A stretch of DNA of 34,413 nucleotides from assembly GCA_000934455.1 (NCBI GenBank), contig KN888518.1:95361-129773 (forward strand), read 5' to 3'. A model generated the notes under the pieces. The model was given only the letters and a program-made list of their open reading frames with translations, did no database searches and had not been told where the DNA came from. Source of the stretch: Apostichopus parvimensis. Lineage: Eukaryota; Echinodermata; Holothuroidea; Aspidochirotida; Stichopodidae. A program made the translations under genes and the position numbers. Below, piece after piece: positions 23,574 to 33,599 of the stretch. Numbering within the stretch: the first letter of the stretch is position 1; every line of letters starts with the position of its first letter.

Positions 23574-23612
23574 GGCCTGACGTTTCGATCCTACCAGAAT
23601 CTTCTTCAAAGG
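23574..23612 (-). ncRNA. Hammerhead-ribozyme-like remnant (Penelope-like element or retrozyme relic)
   Basis: On the minus strand the order is TTGAAGA (23609-23603), then a stem GATTC/GGATC closed by a TGGTA loop (23601-23587), then GAAAC (23586-23582) and GTC. This is the hammerhead arrangement CUGANGA, stem II, GAAA, with stem III and the cleavage triplet nearly fused as in minimal hammerheads. In this copy the first core C is U (TTGAAGA), which should disrupt the C3-G8 pair and kill cleavage. Hammerheads of minimal type are known in the terminal repeats of Penelope-like retroelements. No RT of that class is in the window. Stem I cannot be drawn with confidence. Confidence 0.4.
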
Positions 23613-24073
23613 CTAAATGACAAGTGATAATCTAAACGAAATAATAATCTAAACAAAAAACCTTTCCATCAAAGCTAGCGGCAATGAACTATGAAGTCAA
23701 CATCGGGTTTTATATTGATTTCTGATCATTAACAATTGATATCAAATGAACCTTGAATATTTTGATATTTCTATCATCATGAATGATTTCTTTCTTTTAT
23801 GTTGGGAAACAAACCCTTTTTTTGCGACCAACAATTCACACCTTAAAATCTTCCTTCACACAGGTAAAAAAGAAATTAATACTCTTACTATTTGTTCTCA
23901 TTAAGCATAATTTTTGAAAATTCTCCATTTTTTATGATAGATGATGTTTTGATAAGAGGTATTAAGGGAGGGAGATTGCTATATAGGAGTTAATCGTGAT
24001 ACGAAACAGTCTTGACCTGTTGTATAAAAACCAGTCTTGGAGTTCACTTTTAACACTTGTATTTCATCCATAG

Positions 24074-24201
24074 GTGTCCGGTTCACAGAAGCCAGAAACC
24101 TTTCCAACACGAAACAGCACTCTACTTGATCTTTTCGTACCGATGAAGGGGAATACTCAAGAGAAAGGGAATGACGTCATATATGAAACTATCAAGGACC
24201 T
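24074..24201 (+). other. Possible host exon interrupted by the Harbinger transposon
   Basis: After the acceptor-like TTCATCCATAG (to 24073) the frame is open for 43 codons up to the transposon's left end: VSGSQKPETFPTRNSTLLDL, then FVPMKGN and NDVIYETIKDL. The other two frames close earlier. VIYETI fits the ITIM-like pattern (V/I)xYxx(I/L) of cytoplasmic receptor tails, though one match is weak evidence. Right of the transposon the same frame would continue for about 10 codons to a stop. If this is an exon, the transposon disrupted it. No upstream partner exon is found. Confidence 0.25.
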
Positions 24202-24310
24202 GGGCCCCGTTCCACAAAGAGTTACGCTTGATCTTAAGTTTGATCGATCGTGCGTAAGTCATCTGATCAAGCGTAAGTTTGATATCAAACTTATCTCCGT
24301 TCCACAAAGA
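24202..24310 (+). repeat. Left composite terminal inverted repeat of Harbinger element
   Basis: The outer 19-bp terminus (24202-24220) is followed by GTTACGCTTGATC and related words. A second CCGTTCCACAAAGA at 24297-24310 is followed by the same ACTTACGCTTGAT motif, so the terminus is duplicated at about 90-bp spacing. Confidence 0.75.
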
Positions 24311-24488
24311 AACTTACGCTTGATATCAAGTTTAAGTTCGATCCGATCATGCGTAACTTTAAGTAGTGATCCAGATCAATCGTAAGTATGATACGTTGCT
24401 ATTGTAAGCAATTGATTTACAATTTGTTTAGTTTTTTTACTGTACATGTAGAAGTAATCAAATGTGAATTTTATGTACTTGTGCACAA

Positions 24489-25871
24489 ATGGCGTTATAT
24501 TTGTATCAGCAAGCTGGTCAACAATGTAATTATCGTCGAATTTTACGAAGAGAGAGAATTTTTAGAGACAGAGGGCAGCCTTTTGAACTTTACAATGATT
24601 TTGACATGTACCAAAAGATATAAGTTTAATGGGCTGTATGACTATAATCAACAGGTTACAGGCCAAGTTAGAACATCCCACCAACAGAAGTAGGGCTCTG
24701 TCACCCAGTTTGCATGTTTTCATTGCTCTAAGATTCTATGCATCAGGATCAAAATGTGCCTTAGCAGAGTGTGCCTCTTTACACAGATGCAGCAAGTCAT
24801 CTGCCACACGGGCACTGAGGAGGGTTACAAGAGCATTGGTTCAAATCCGGAATTATGAAATTAAGTTCCCAACCACTCCAGCCTCTGTGACCAATGCTCA
24901 GAGGGATTTTTTTGGGTAGCAGGATTTCCGCAGGTTGTGGGTGCAGTAGATGTGACATTGATTGGAATCCACAGATGTAACTATGGGCCGGATGAGTATG
25001 TATTTGTTAGCCGTAAAGGTGTACATGCAATCAATGTACAGTTTATTTGTAGTGAAAAAATACAAAATCATCAATGTTGTAGCACGATGGCCAGGCAGTA
25101 CCCATGACAGTAGGATATTATGTGAAAGTCTTGTTGGGAGACAGTTTGAGGACCACTTACTTCAAGGGATTCTTCTCGGGGACTCTGGTTATCCTCTACA
25201 GCCATGGTTGATGACGCCTATTCTGAACCCAGCCACACTAGAAGAGACCTTATTCAATAAGTAACTATGCTTGTACAAACCAACACATATCGAGGTATGG
25301 TATCGTATCATTTCAGCTCATTTGACTATCTAAATTTATACATCGCTTTAGATTTGTCCAAAAAGCACACACACAAAATCACAAACTCAATATAGTATCA
25401 GTTATAACTGTATATTGTGGTTCACCATACGGACAAGAAATAGACATAAATTACTTAATAGTGAACAATGAAATAAACAGCTGACTTCAAGTTTATAGTT
25501 ATTCTTTAATTGCAGTGCTCAGACAAGGACACAAGCAAAGATTGAGCAAGTCAACGGCCAGCTCAAGAACAAATTTCGATGTCTGCTTGGCGATGGCATG
25601 CAAATAGAACCACAAAGAGCTTGTGATATTATCATTGCCTGCTGTGTCCTCTTTAACAGTAATCAGTAAGGACTTGAAGGAGCCACACTTAGATCCCCAG
25701 CGTGACCAACAGGTTCAACCAGACCCAGATGAAGTTGGGGCAGCACCTGATAATGTCCATGGGGCAGCTGTACGGGCAGATATAATTACTAATTTTTTTC
25801 ACCTAAATCATGGTCTCATACCATCTTCTATCTCTTCTCCTATCCTTGTTACTTTGAAAGAGTCAAATTAG
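24489..25871 (+). pseudogene. PIF/Harbinger DDE transposase, frameshifted, one intron
   Basis: The transposase cuts and pastes the element. It starts at ATG 24489 (MALYLYQQAGQQCNYRRI, then RERIFRDRGQPFELYND). It continues through a helix-turn-helix region (HPTNRSRALSPSLHVFIALR, FYASGS) and the catalytic core: first Asp in GAVDVT (24949-24951), second Asp in RWPGSTHDSR (25106-25108), Glu in AKIEQVNGQLK (25544-25546). A 255-nt GT-AG intron (25261-25515) splits the core in phase 2, restoring FNNAQTRTQ. The C-terminal end is ISKDLKEPHLD to GAAVRADIITNFF. The frame changes at four places: about 24613-24635, a T7 run (24907-24913), an A6 run (25055-25060) and 25657-25661. Two changes sit in homopolymers and could be assembly errors. 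If all are real, the copy is dead. All three catalytic acids are present. Confidence 0.85.
25261..25515 (+). other. Intron of the Harbinger transposase
   Basis: Donor AATAA|GTAACT and acceptor TTTAATTGCAG|T. Removing it rejoins the DDE domain in frame (phase 2, Asn codon AA+T) between the LFN and AQTRTQ blocks, matching the usual family order. Confidence 0.7.
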
Positions 25872-25987
25872 TTTTGGCTGTACTAGTGACAGCAAAGAAT
25901 ATGAATGTCATGTCAAACAAACATTTTGCATTTTTCAAATACCACATGCATTCTATCACATAACATAACAGCTTAAAGTCGCATTTT

Positions 25988-25998
25988 GAATTTAAGTT
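25988..25998 (+). repeat. Target-site duplication, left copy
   Basis: GAATTTAAGTT, identical to 26194-26204. The pair brackets the U2-headed retroposon and is the expected footprint of LINE-mediated insertion. Confidence 0.6.
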
Positions 25999-26193
25999 CA
26001 GTTATATACTTTTTAAGAAAAAGTCGCCCAGGAAAGAACCTGGGCACCAAAACCAAACTACCGAACGACTAATCAGCTCTCAACCCCAGTCCCCTTGCTT
26101 CGGGACTCTGACTATTTGATCATCGTCGGGTGTGCATCACCATTCCCCTCGAAAGAGAACAGATACTACACATGATCTTAGCCAAAAGGCTGA
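25999..26193 (-). mobile_element. U2-snRNA-headed retroposon (SINE-like or chimeric retrocopy)
   Basis: On the minus strand the first 40 nt follow the 5' end of U2 snRNA almost exactly: stem I with GCC-TTTT-GGC (26191-26181), TAAGATCA, the branch-point recognition GTAGTA (26169-26164) and TCTGTTCT. After that all U2 resemblance ends. The body has two drawable hairpins: AGTCCC/GGGACT (26107-26102 with 26093-26088) and a 7-bp GCCCAGG/CCTGGGC with TTCTTT loop (26045-26026). The second is followed by TTTTT (26022-26018), like a Pol III terminator, then a short A-rich tail. An 11-bp direct repeat flanks the whole (25988-25998, 26194-26204). It is nested in the Harbinger element. Canonical U2 stem-loops IIa, III and IV and a clear Sm site are absent, so it is not a working U2 gene. 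Whether it is a multicopy SINE or a one-off chimera cannot be seen here. Confidence 0.65.
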
Positions 26194-26204
26194 GAATTTA
26201 AGTT
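26194..26204 (+). repeat. Target-site duplication, right copy
   Basis: GAATTTAAGTT, identical to 25988-25998. It lies at the 5' end of the minus-strand U2-headed retroposon. Confidence 0.6.
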
Positions 26205-27452
26205 TTGTTGACCATCAATTTAGTTCCAGTAGTACAGCCAAAAGAAATTTAGTATCTAAGGCAGATAGTATATAAGCTAAAACTAAGTATCTAAAGTTGA
26301 CCTACAGTGCTGTTACATAATGGACGGTTCAGAAATGACATTCAACTCAAAGATGGTTGGAAAGGCAGTATACAATCCTTGATCAATAATATCATGTACA
26401 ACTCCCTCTCAGATGGTTTTCCAATTCAAATAGTAGTTCCTTAGCTTCCTTCACTTGTTTATGAATAAAAATACTTAGTGTAGAACCAATATATTCCACG
26501 TAGAAGAGTACACTATAGTGTAGGCTGTGTAATTATAACAGTGAGATAGTATAACTGGCTTCTTTGGCCTGGAATGAACTGTTGGGGAAAGGGTTGACTG
26601 CCTGTTTGGTGACATTTCTGTTGGTGCAGTTGAATCCTGTGAATCCTGAGCAATGTCCCGCCCGACAAAACAATTTATCACAATTTCCTTTGAGAAACTG
26701 GCAAAGAATAGACATTTCTTGGTGGAAAAAATTCTTCTTTCTGGTTTTTTCTTTTGAGTTAAACTAGGAAAAAATGCAAAAATTTGTTACTGTGTAAATT
26801 GTCTGAGAAATGACTCAAGAACACTGTGATCTAAACTTAATGAGCCAGCCTTGCCAATACCAGGCTAAACCCCATGACCACTATTTTGTGTTCCAACAGT
26901 CAATGGCTATATGCAAGCAGCACACACAGCTGCTCATCCCATTGAACAGCTTTAATTGTAATAACTTCTCAAGTCATGTCCTTTGAAATATGATCACTTT
27001 AAACGTGTTTGTTAGTAGAATCCCAGCCCGACTTAGCTACTCTGGCCTTGGCTAAGTGGGCAGATAAAGTTGCTTGCCTTGTGTGCACCTAGCAAGGAAG
27101 GTCTATAATAAAATAAAATAAACCTGTTTACCTGCAGTGTTGCCTTTTAAAATGACGACTTCCGATTTAACAATGCTTTAGGCCTAGACTGAAACAATCC
27201 AAAATAAATCATTTTACATCACTGAGGATGTAAACTCCCGGTCAGCTCAAGTTCAGCCAAAAGAAACATAGGGTATACTATACAAATCATACGTTAGTGT
27301 GTGTAGGTTAGGCCCTGAAGACCTAGGATATTACTGCTTTTATTTTTGTTTTGTAGACTTTAAAAAAATTAGGCTAGCTAGGCCTTAGTCGGAAGCAAGG
27401 TGACTTTCACTTTTGTTCAGAATTAAGCCTATAAGGAGTGCAATAACTATAC
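26205..27452. other. Harbinger interior without a supported gene
   Basis: Minus-strand fragments are suggestive only: HKQVKEAKELLFELENHLRG near 26455-26390, a helical stretch, and DSQDSTAPTEMSPNRQ, a linker-like stretch near 26650-26600. They could be remains of the second Harbinger protein but show no Myb/SANT signature. An (AATAAA)-like tract at 27100-27120 may be a retroposon tail. Confidence 0.3.
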
Positions 27453-27530
27453 CTGTCTCTTTCGACTTTAGTCTGTACTTCATACAGAGTTCCTTTGTAC
27501 GAAATTGTGACAATTTATCAATATCAGTCA
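27453..27530 (-). CDS. Possible exon remnant with SAP-like motif
   Basis: The minus-strand frame reads TDIDKLSQFRTKELCMKYRL, then KSKET up to the donor-like GACAG|GTATAG (end 27453). The L-x(n)-KELCxKYxLKSK spacing resembles the first helices of a SAP DNA-binding motif. An in-frame TGA lies just upstream and no acceptor is clear, so the start is unknown. If real it belongs to the Harbinger element's second gene. Confidence 0.2.
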
Positions 27531-28122
27531 ATCATCCCACTGGCAATCATTAGCCGGGTACCGTTATAGGCCTAAGTATACTGTATAGTCTTGTAGTACT
27601 AAGCCTAAGTCGTCCGTGTAATAATACAGGCGTATACTTATGTAGTTTATCCTTTATACAGTAGCCATTTGCTAATATAAATGTGTGCTACTGCTAGGCC
27701 TAAACTTTAGTAAAGGCGTAGGCAGGTCTAACGTTGTCCCGGGTATTCCTCTGGGCTCTAGTACATAGCCTACATATAACACTGACTGCCTGTATTAAAC
27801 TAATTTAACGTACGCAAAGATTACCAAGTTGGCAGATAAAATGCGGTCAACGGACGATCTTTCAATGTTTTTGGGTCGTAACACTCAACGAACCAATGCA
27901 ATATAATATGGCAAAGGTCATTCTTGTAAAGATTGTGGTTAAATGTTTATTCTGACACATTTATCTGATATTTACTCACCATTTTGATGACATATAATGC
28001 GCCGACAGGTTGTTCGCCGTGTCAAAACTTCGGAGACACAAGTGATTTGAGGTCACGATAGGTCAAAGTAGCCTCGTCCACTAACCATATATTAATTAAA
28101 ATGATGCGTAACGTAAGTTTGA

Positions 28123-28235
28123 TTTTGTGGAACGCTACTTAACGATCGAACTTACGCTACGATCAATCGGATGAGGATCAAGCTTAAGTTTGATCTTAAG
28201 ATCAAGCGTAAGTTAGTCTTTGTGGAACGGGGCCC
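28123..28235 (-). repeat. Right composite terminal inverted repeat of Harbinger element
   Basis: The outer copy (28217-28235) is the exact complement of the left terminus. An inner TTTTGTGGAACG (28123-28134) mirrors the inner left copy. AAACTTAAGCTTGATCC and TTACGCTTGATC words lie between. Confidence 0.75.
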
Positions 28236-30640
28236 AAGAGTATTTTGGAGAAGCGGCCAAAGAAGTGCTTAAAGGGGATTTGCATACCTACATTTTGGCA
28301 TATTAAGCATTTTATTAGTAATATGAAATGAAGTTTTGATAAAAAAAAAACGTCGAATGCATTCTGATTCTGACAATTTATTTTATACATTATAAAATGT
28401 ACCATACACATTTGTACGTACACATTTATGTTATTATTCACACAGCCAACCTATTGGAAAGTCTGTTTAAATCAGCAAGCGATATCATCAAAAGGAAATG
28501 GATTTTGCTGCTGATATCAATTATGGGAATTCAATGATTTATCAATAACTTCGGTTAAAATTTGTTAATATTTGCACTTAATATTCTAAAAAACTAGAAA
28601 ATATGATTTTGGAAGTAACTACATATCGTGTGCTGTAGTGTCTGCCACCGTTAATCTGACATTAGTGTAAAACCTAAGACATCCATCTTCGTACACGTAG
28701 AGACAATTAGCAACTTGAATCACGGACATTGATTACCAACCTGTTTTGGTATCGCCTTCTGAAAATTCCATTACAAGTTAAGGTTAAGCCATGCAGAATA
28801 AGATGTGTAAGTTGTGTGCATACAATTACACCGTGTACGATAAACATAACATACCTAAAATGAGTTATTCTAAAACCAAAACAGCAAAAACAGTAATACA
28901 AGGTCATATACATCAGTAGCTCAAATTTTCAAAGTTTAGTTTTACTATTTATTTTTTTCAAGAACAATCACATTTTGTTTCATTTTTTTTGTAACAAATT
29001 ACCAGCACTATTTAAGACAAAAAACGAATACCTCTTTTGAGCCACTGAGGTTTTAAAAATTCAATACTAATGTATTAATTTAAATCCCTCGAAAGTAAAA
29101 TGTTTGATTATATACTATGTAACTGAACAAAACAATTATTGTCTACAAAACATTATTTCTTTACAGGTTTTGAAAAATTTAAAACTAGTGACTTATTCAA
29201 TCGTTGAAAACATAAATGATTGTGACAATAAAAGAAACCAAAAAGACTTGATTTTGATAAATGTATCCTTGTGAACCTAAACAAAGTATTGAAGGTTCAG
29301 GTTAAAAATGAAATAAATATCAAACGACCATGTTTTTACAAATGTGTATTTTTTCTGTTTTATTATGCATTTTTTTTATGAAAAGGCCTGTACAAGATCA
29401 AACCATATAGTTTTAGAAAAATCAGAAACATAACAGACGTTTTCATTTTGAAGTACGTGCTTTCTGATACATGGGATTCACTGGTATCATAAATTTGCAA
29501 GTTTAAATTAAATGTGACAGAATTCGTTTAAGAGTGGCATAACTAATTAATTTTTTAAACACCACGTGGAACATAAAAGCAAAACACAACGGGAAAAGTC
29601 ATTCATAGATTGGCAGTCAACAGTTTGTTATTCTTGTTTATAATTACTCAAGGACCACGAAGAGTATTTACAGTATGTACAGGAAGATACTGCTATGTAA
29701 TAGGGTGGATTACGTTCCCAGGAAGCCAATTATCAACTACATGATTAAAACAGAGAACTAATGTCGAACTATTATGTGCGATTGGCATAACATTTTTATT
29801 AATTAGTTTGAAGAGAATCTGAGGTATATTTTAATGCTATTTTAGAAAAGAAAAACCCCATAAGATACAGTTTTTAGCTTTGGCTTTGACTAATCAAGTA
29901 GGATTTCATATTAAATGAAAGCTTTCGTGTTTTTCTACCTTCCATGCATCTGTCTAACAACAATTAAGTTCTGTGTTTGAACAACGAAAAGCAGAGAGGA
30001 GTATCGCATCCACTAATTACTCTATAATCTTTGCGCAACGACAGTTGTCGGACACAAGAAGCTTCGCGTATTGATAAACCATGGTTTTAGATTCTTACAA
30101 GAGTTTTGAAAGTGTCGCAAATAAACAAAAAAGTTATGCATGGCAATTGATGATAAAGAACTTAGAGTCAGTAAGTTTAAACAGTCTGACTGTCTAGGTC
30201 ACGCCAAACGGGAAGCCAAAAGAATATAAAATATTACTTAAACAACAATTACAGTGTAATTTATTGTAATAATTTATTTCCGTGGAATCCTTTAACTTTT
30301 ATAATTTAGTACTTAACTCTTACTTTTATTTATATCATTACTTTAGATATTATAGTTAATTCTCTATTTTTTCAATACTTTCAATACTTAAGATGAGCAA
30401 AGCCCTTTACAGTGGCTTTTGACACTATCCTGCTAACATCCTTGGTATAAGACCTGTGTATCACGTCCCTTCTGATGCCGTACGGTTCTTTTGCCATTTG
30501 GATTTTCTGTGGATAACAACATTTATTCGTCATTTAGCATCGCGAAGCAATCAATCACCGAGTTTCTAAATATGTTACGTTCTTGTGCTATTGCATTCTC
30601 AGTTATTTAATTTTTAGGTTAAACATTTGCATTTGATTAA
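28236..30640. other. Gene-free AT-rich stretch
   Basis: No supported exon is seen. The first 100 bp right of the transposon are open in two frames (one reads EYFGEAAKEVLKG before a stop) and could be the other side of an interrupted exon. An A10 run lies at 28341-28350. The remainder shows nothing recognisable. Confidence 0.35.
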
Positions 30641-31810
30641 TGCTAAACGAGACAGAACACTTCATTACAGAAAAACATAGGGAGCAATTGAAGCCTATCG
30701 CCGACATTATCGGAATATTTTCACCTGAATAAGATTTAAGAGACACATTACAAATAACCGTATGGAAAGCAATTCACATTGTAAGCTTCCATATTATAAT
30801 AGTGTGATGAATATTTACATGGGGATGTGCTGTGTTCATTTGAGTTCATTTGATCGTCAAAATAGTCTATTGTATATCGTTGCAGGGTTTAACTTCCATT
30901 CACTGTATAGGTGAGATTCCATTAAAATACTACTAGTGAACATGAACCGTGGCAATTACAATTACAATATTCAGTTCATATCTGTGTTTCTTATAATTTA
31001 GAGTTCATGCTCTAAACATGTCCTCTTTTTCTTCTAATAGCATATACAAATTAAATTTCAACCCTTGTATTTGAATGGAATCTTATAAAATGATATCCGA
31101 TAAGAATATAACGAAAGCAAATTTAATCCGAACATAATCACTAACTTTAATACATAATTTCATGATACGAATGTTCCGCTACACTTTTTGCAAGAACAAG
31201 TGAGACGGGTTAGGAAGACGTGTAAAGCGATTAATACAAAACTATCTTTTCTTAATTTAGGCTTAAGCTATAATTGATTTATATCAGTTGTTTTGTTGCT
31301 TATCGGCCAATCACAGTATCATTGTATAAGATGAAAGAAAATGAACAAGACCCACAATTAATGGAACTGTACTCATTTATCATTTTCAAAATGTTAAGCG
31401 ATAGAAAAAATGAAATACCAGATAATTAAGCTAACATTCACAAACGTTTAATTTGCAACAATATTACGCAGCTTTAAGTGTCCAATTTACTATCGGGTCG
31501 ATTACGACAACTATGCTTATCAGTTTTAGTATCGAGAAAACATAGATTTTGTTTTAATTGTAATAGCATATGGATCCATATCTATACACTACTATAATGT
31601 ATACTTAGAATATATAAAACTAGGCAAGCTGATTGATCTTCAGTTATTATTTAGCTTTGGTTTCTTATACATATTGTGAAGAAGTTTCTAGACTTGGATG
31701 TGGTGACCATTTACACGGTGACAGTAAATCTCAACTCTTCTCTATATTATATCTTGTACCGCTATAGCTGGTTTTCAAGTTCAGGCCAAGTTAGAAAGAC
31801 GAGATTTGAC
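30640..31810 (+). repeat. Old imperfect duplication, copy 1
   Basis: Shares ordered blocks with 32025-33590: TATGGAAAGCAATTCAC (30761-30777 and 32127-32143), CCAATCACAG followed by ATCATTGTATA (31307 and 32826), and TTTTCAAGT..AGGCC (31772 and 33559). Spacing grows from 1366 to 1519 to about 1787 bp, so the copies have diverged by indels. No coding capacity is seen. Confidence 0.6.
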
Positions 31811-32024
31811 TTTCACATGATTATGAAGTACCCATGGACTACACAAACATAACGAGAGACCAAAGGCATGTGAGAACTGTCAGACAGAACTGAATATAGA
31901 ACTCAAGTCCAAGAAACCTTGTATATGCAACTTCTGTGATTTACGTGCAGCGTGAATATCGTTCATTCCGTTGAGAATCAAGAAACTCTAAATATCTGAA
32001 AAAATCCCCTCCATAATTGGTTAA

Positions 32025-33590
32025 CGGAAATTGTCATTTCACGAAGGTACATTATATACTTTCATTAAAGCCTACCTCCAAACTTTTCGGAATCTTTCCA
32101 CCTGAAATAAGAAATTACAAATACAGTATGGAAAGCAATTCACCTTGTAAGGTTCGTTATTATAGTTTTATTTTAAGTATTTACACGAATCTTTTGCTCT
32201 GAAGTACATATAGCCTAGTGAATAGCACTGCATGGTTTGCCTTCCGTTCACCGTATGGGTGAAGGCTGTTTTATGTCGGCAGATCTAATAGGATGTGTGT
32301 CACATTAACGCTCAGGTTACATATTGATGTCGTTGTTAATTTGAATGTTTCTCGCCTCTTAATTTTAGCCACTGCATAGAGCCACCATATAACGAATTCC
32401 ATTTTACGTTCCGCTAATCTCATTGTGAATGTACATCGACATTCCATTAAACCACCTCTAGTGTTCCTTGACAGTGGTTATTCATGTTTCTTCCTTAATA
32501 TTAGTAAATGTTTGCGATTCTTTATACTTGTTGTTCATGCTCTATGTTTTCCCTCTTTTTCCGTTTCTGTTTGCAAATACATATTACTTCAAAACCTTGT
32601 ATCGAACGGAGCGTCCAAAAAAACTATCCTCTAAGACAAAAGCAATGTAATCCAAATATGATCTAAAACGTTAATAATACGATGTTTTTGTTACATTTTG
32701 CTGTAAAACACAGAAAATAGGAGTTGAGAATGTGATTTGAATCAGTAAGCAAAGGTTACAAGAATAACTGATAATCCAGGCTGAAGCTATGATTGATTCC
32801 TATCAGTCATGTTGTTGCATATGAGCCAATCACAGAATCATTGTATATGATGAGAGTTATATGTATGACCCATTTATTAATTAACTGAACTCATTTATGA
32901 TGGTGTTGAAAGCGGTTGTAAATAATACTATTTAATATTCTATTTATATTGGTATATATTGGTCTGCTTAGATTAGTTTTCAAATGTCATAAGCATTTGT
33001 TCATTTACCTTTCAAGTCCGTTAAATTAGAAATAGCAAACAAATTACCACTACGCAAGTAATAAAGCTCTTTCATACACAAAAGCTTAGTTAGCTATAAA
33101 ATTGAATACGTTCATACAACGAATCCAATATTTGTTTAGTTCAAACAGTATTCAGATTACTATTTGGGAGATTATACCGTAATGATAATCATCAGTTTTA
33201 CATTAAAGGTCGTGAAGTTATAGTTTAATTATACCAGCACATGGTTATTTAACCTGTAGTAGGTACGTTATTTATACATGGGACTGGTAGATCTGAATGT
33301 TCTTCAGTAAAATCCTATTTAGATTCAGTTTGGATTCGATTGGTTAAAACGTTAACTTTAAGAGACTTGTATGAAATGGTAACACTATACAGTGACATAT
33401 TTATAATACTTACTTCTGTTGTGTACTCTGAATCGGTCAAAGGGGCATCGTGGTGCTGATGTAAGGAGAAAAGAAAACCATCCCATCTTTTAGAAATGAA
33501 GTACTTGAAAATGTTGGCATTGGATGAATTATGTATTCCCTTCTAATATTCTAGGTCATTTTCAAGTCAAGGCCCAGAAAGAAATTCATT
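32025..33590 (+). repeat. Old imperfect duplication, copy 2
   Basis: Partner of 30640-31810 in the same orientation. Additional sequence in this copy, mainly between 32300 and 33500, makes it about 400 bp longer. No recognisable element or gene is present, so the nature of the duplicated unit is unknown. Confidence 0.6.
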
Positions 33591-33599
33591 AGCGGCCTT

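Larger units (their letters stand above)
24202..28235 (+). mobile_element. PIF/Harbinger DNA transposon
   Basis: A 4.0-kb element bounded by a perfect 19-bp inverted pair, GGGCCCCGTTCCACAAAGA at 24202-24220 and its complement at 28217-28235. It contains a PIF/Harbinger-type DDE transposase (24489-25871, plus strand). The ends are composite: a second copy of the CGTTCCACAAA core lies about 95 bp inside each end (24298 and 28134), with many CGTAAGTTTGATC-like subterminal words between, probable transposase-binding sites. Harbinger elements normally duplicate a 3-bp target (TWA), but the flanks (CCT and AAG) show none. A U2-headed retroposon is nested inside on the minus strand (25999-26193). 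A second Harbinger protein (Myb/SANT type) is usual but was not identified. Confidence 0.8.

Noticed and set aside
24074-24385. Plus-strand open frame reading across the transposon boundary
   Set aside because: The part after 24201 is translated terminal inverted repeat; only the first 43 codons might be host exon.
24834-24850. GGTTCAAATCC, a tRNA B-box-like word
   Set aside because: It falls inside the transposase coding sequence and no A box or cloverleaf surrounds it.
27000-27120. Possible SINE with AATAAA-type tail
   Set aside because: No Pol III A and B boxes or flanking direct repeat could be found.
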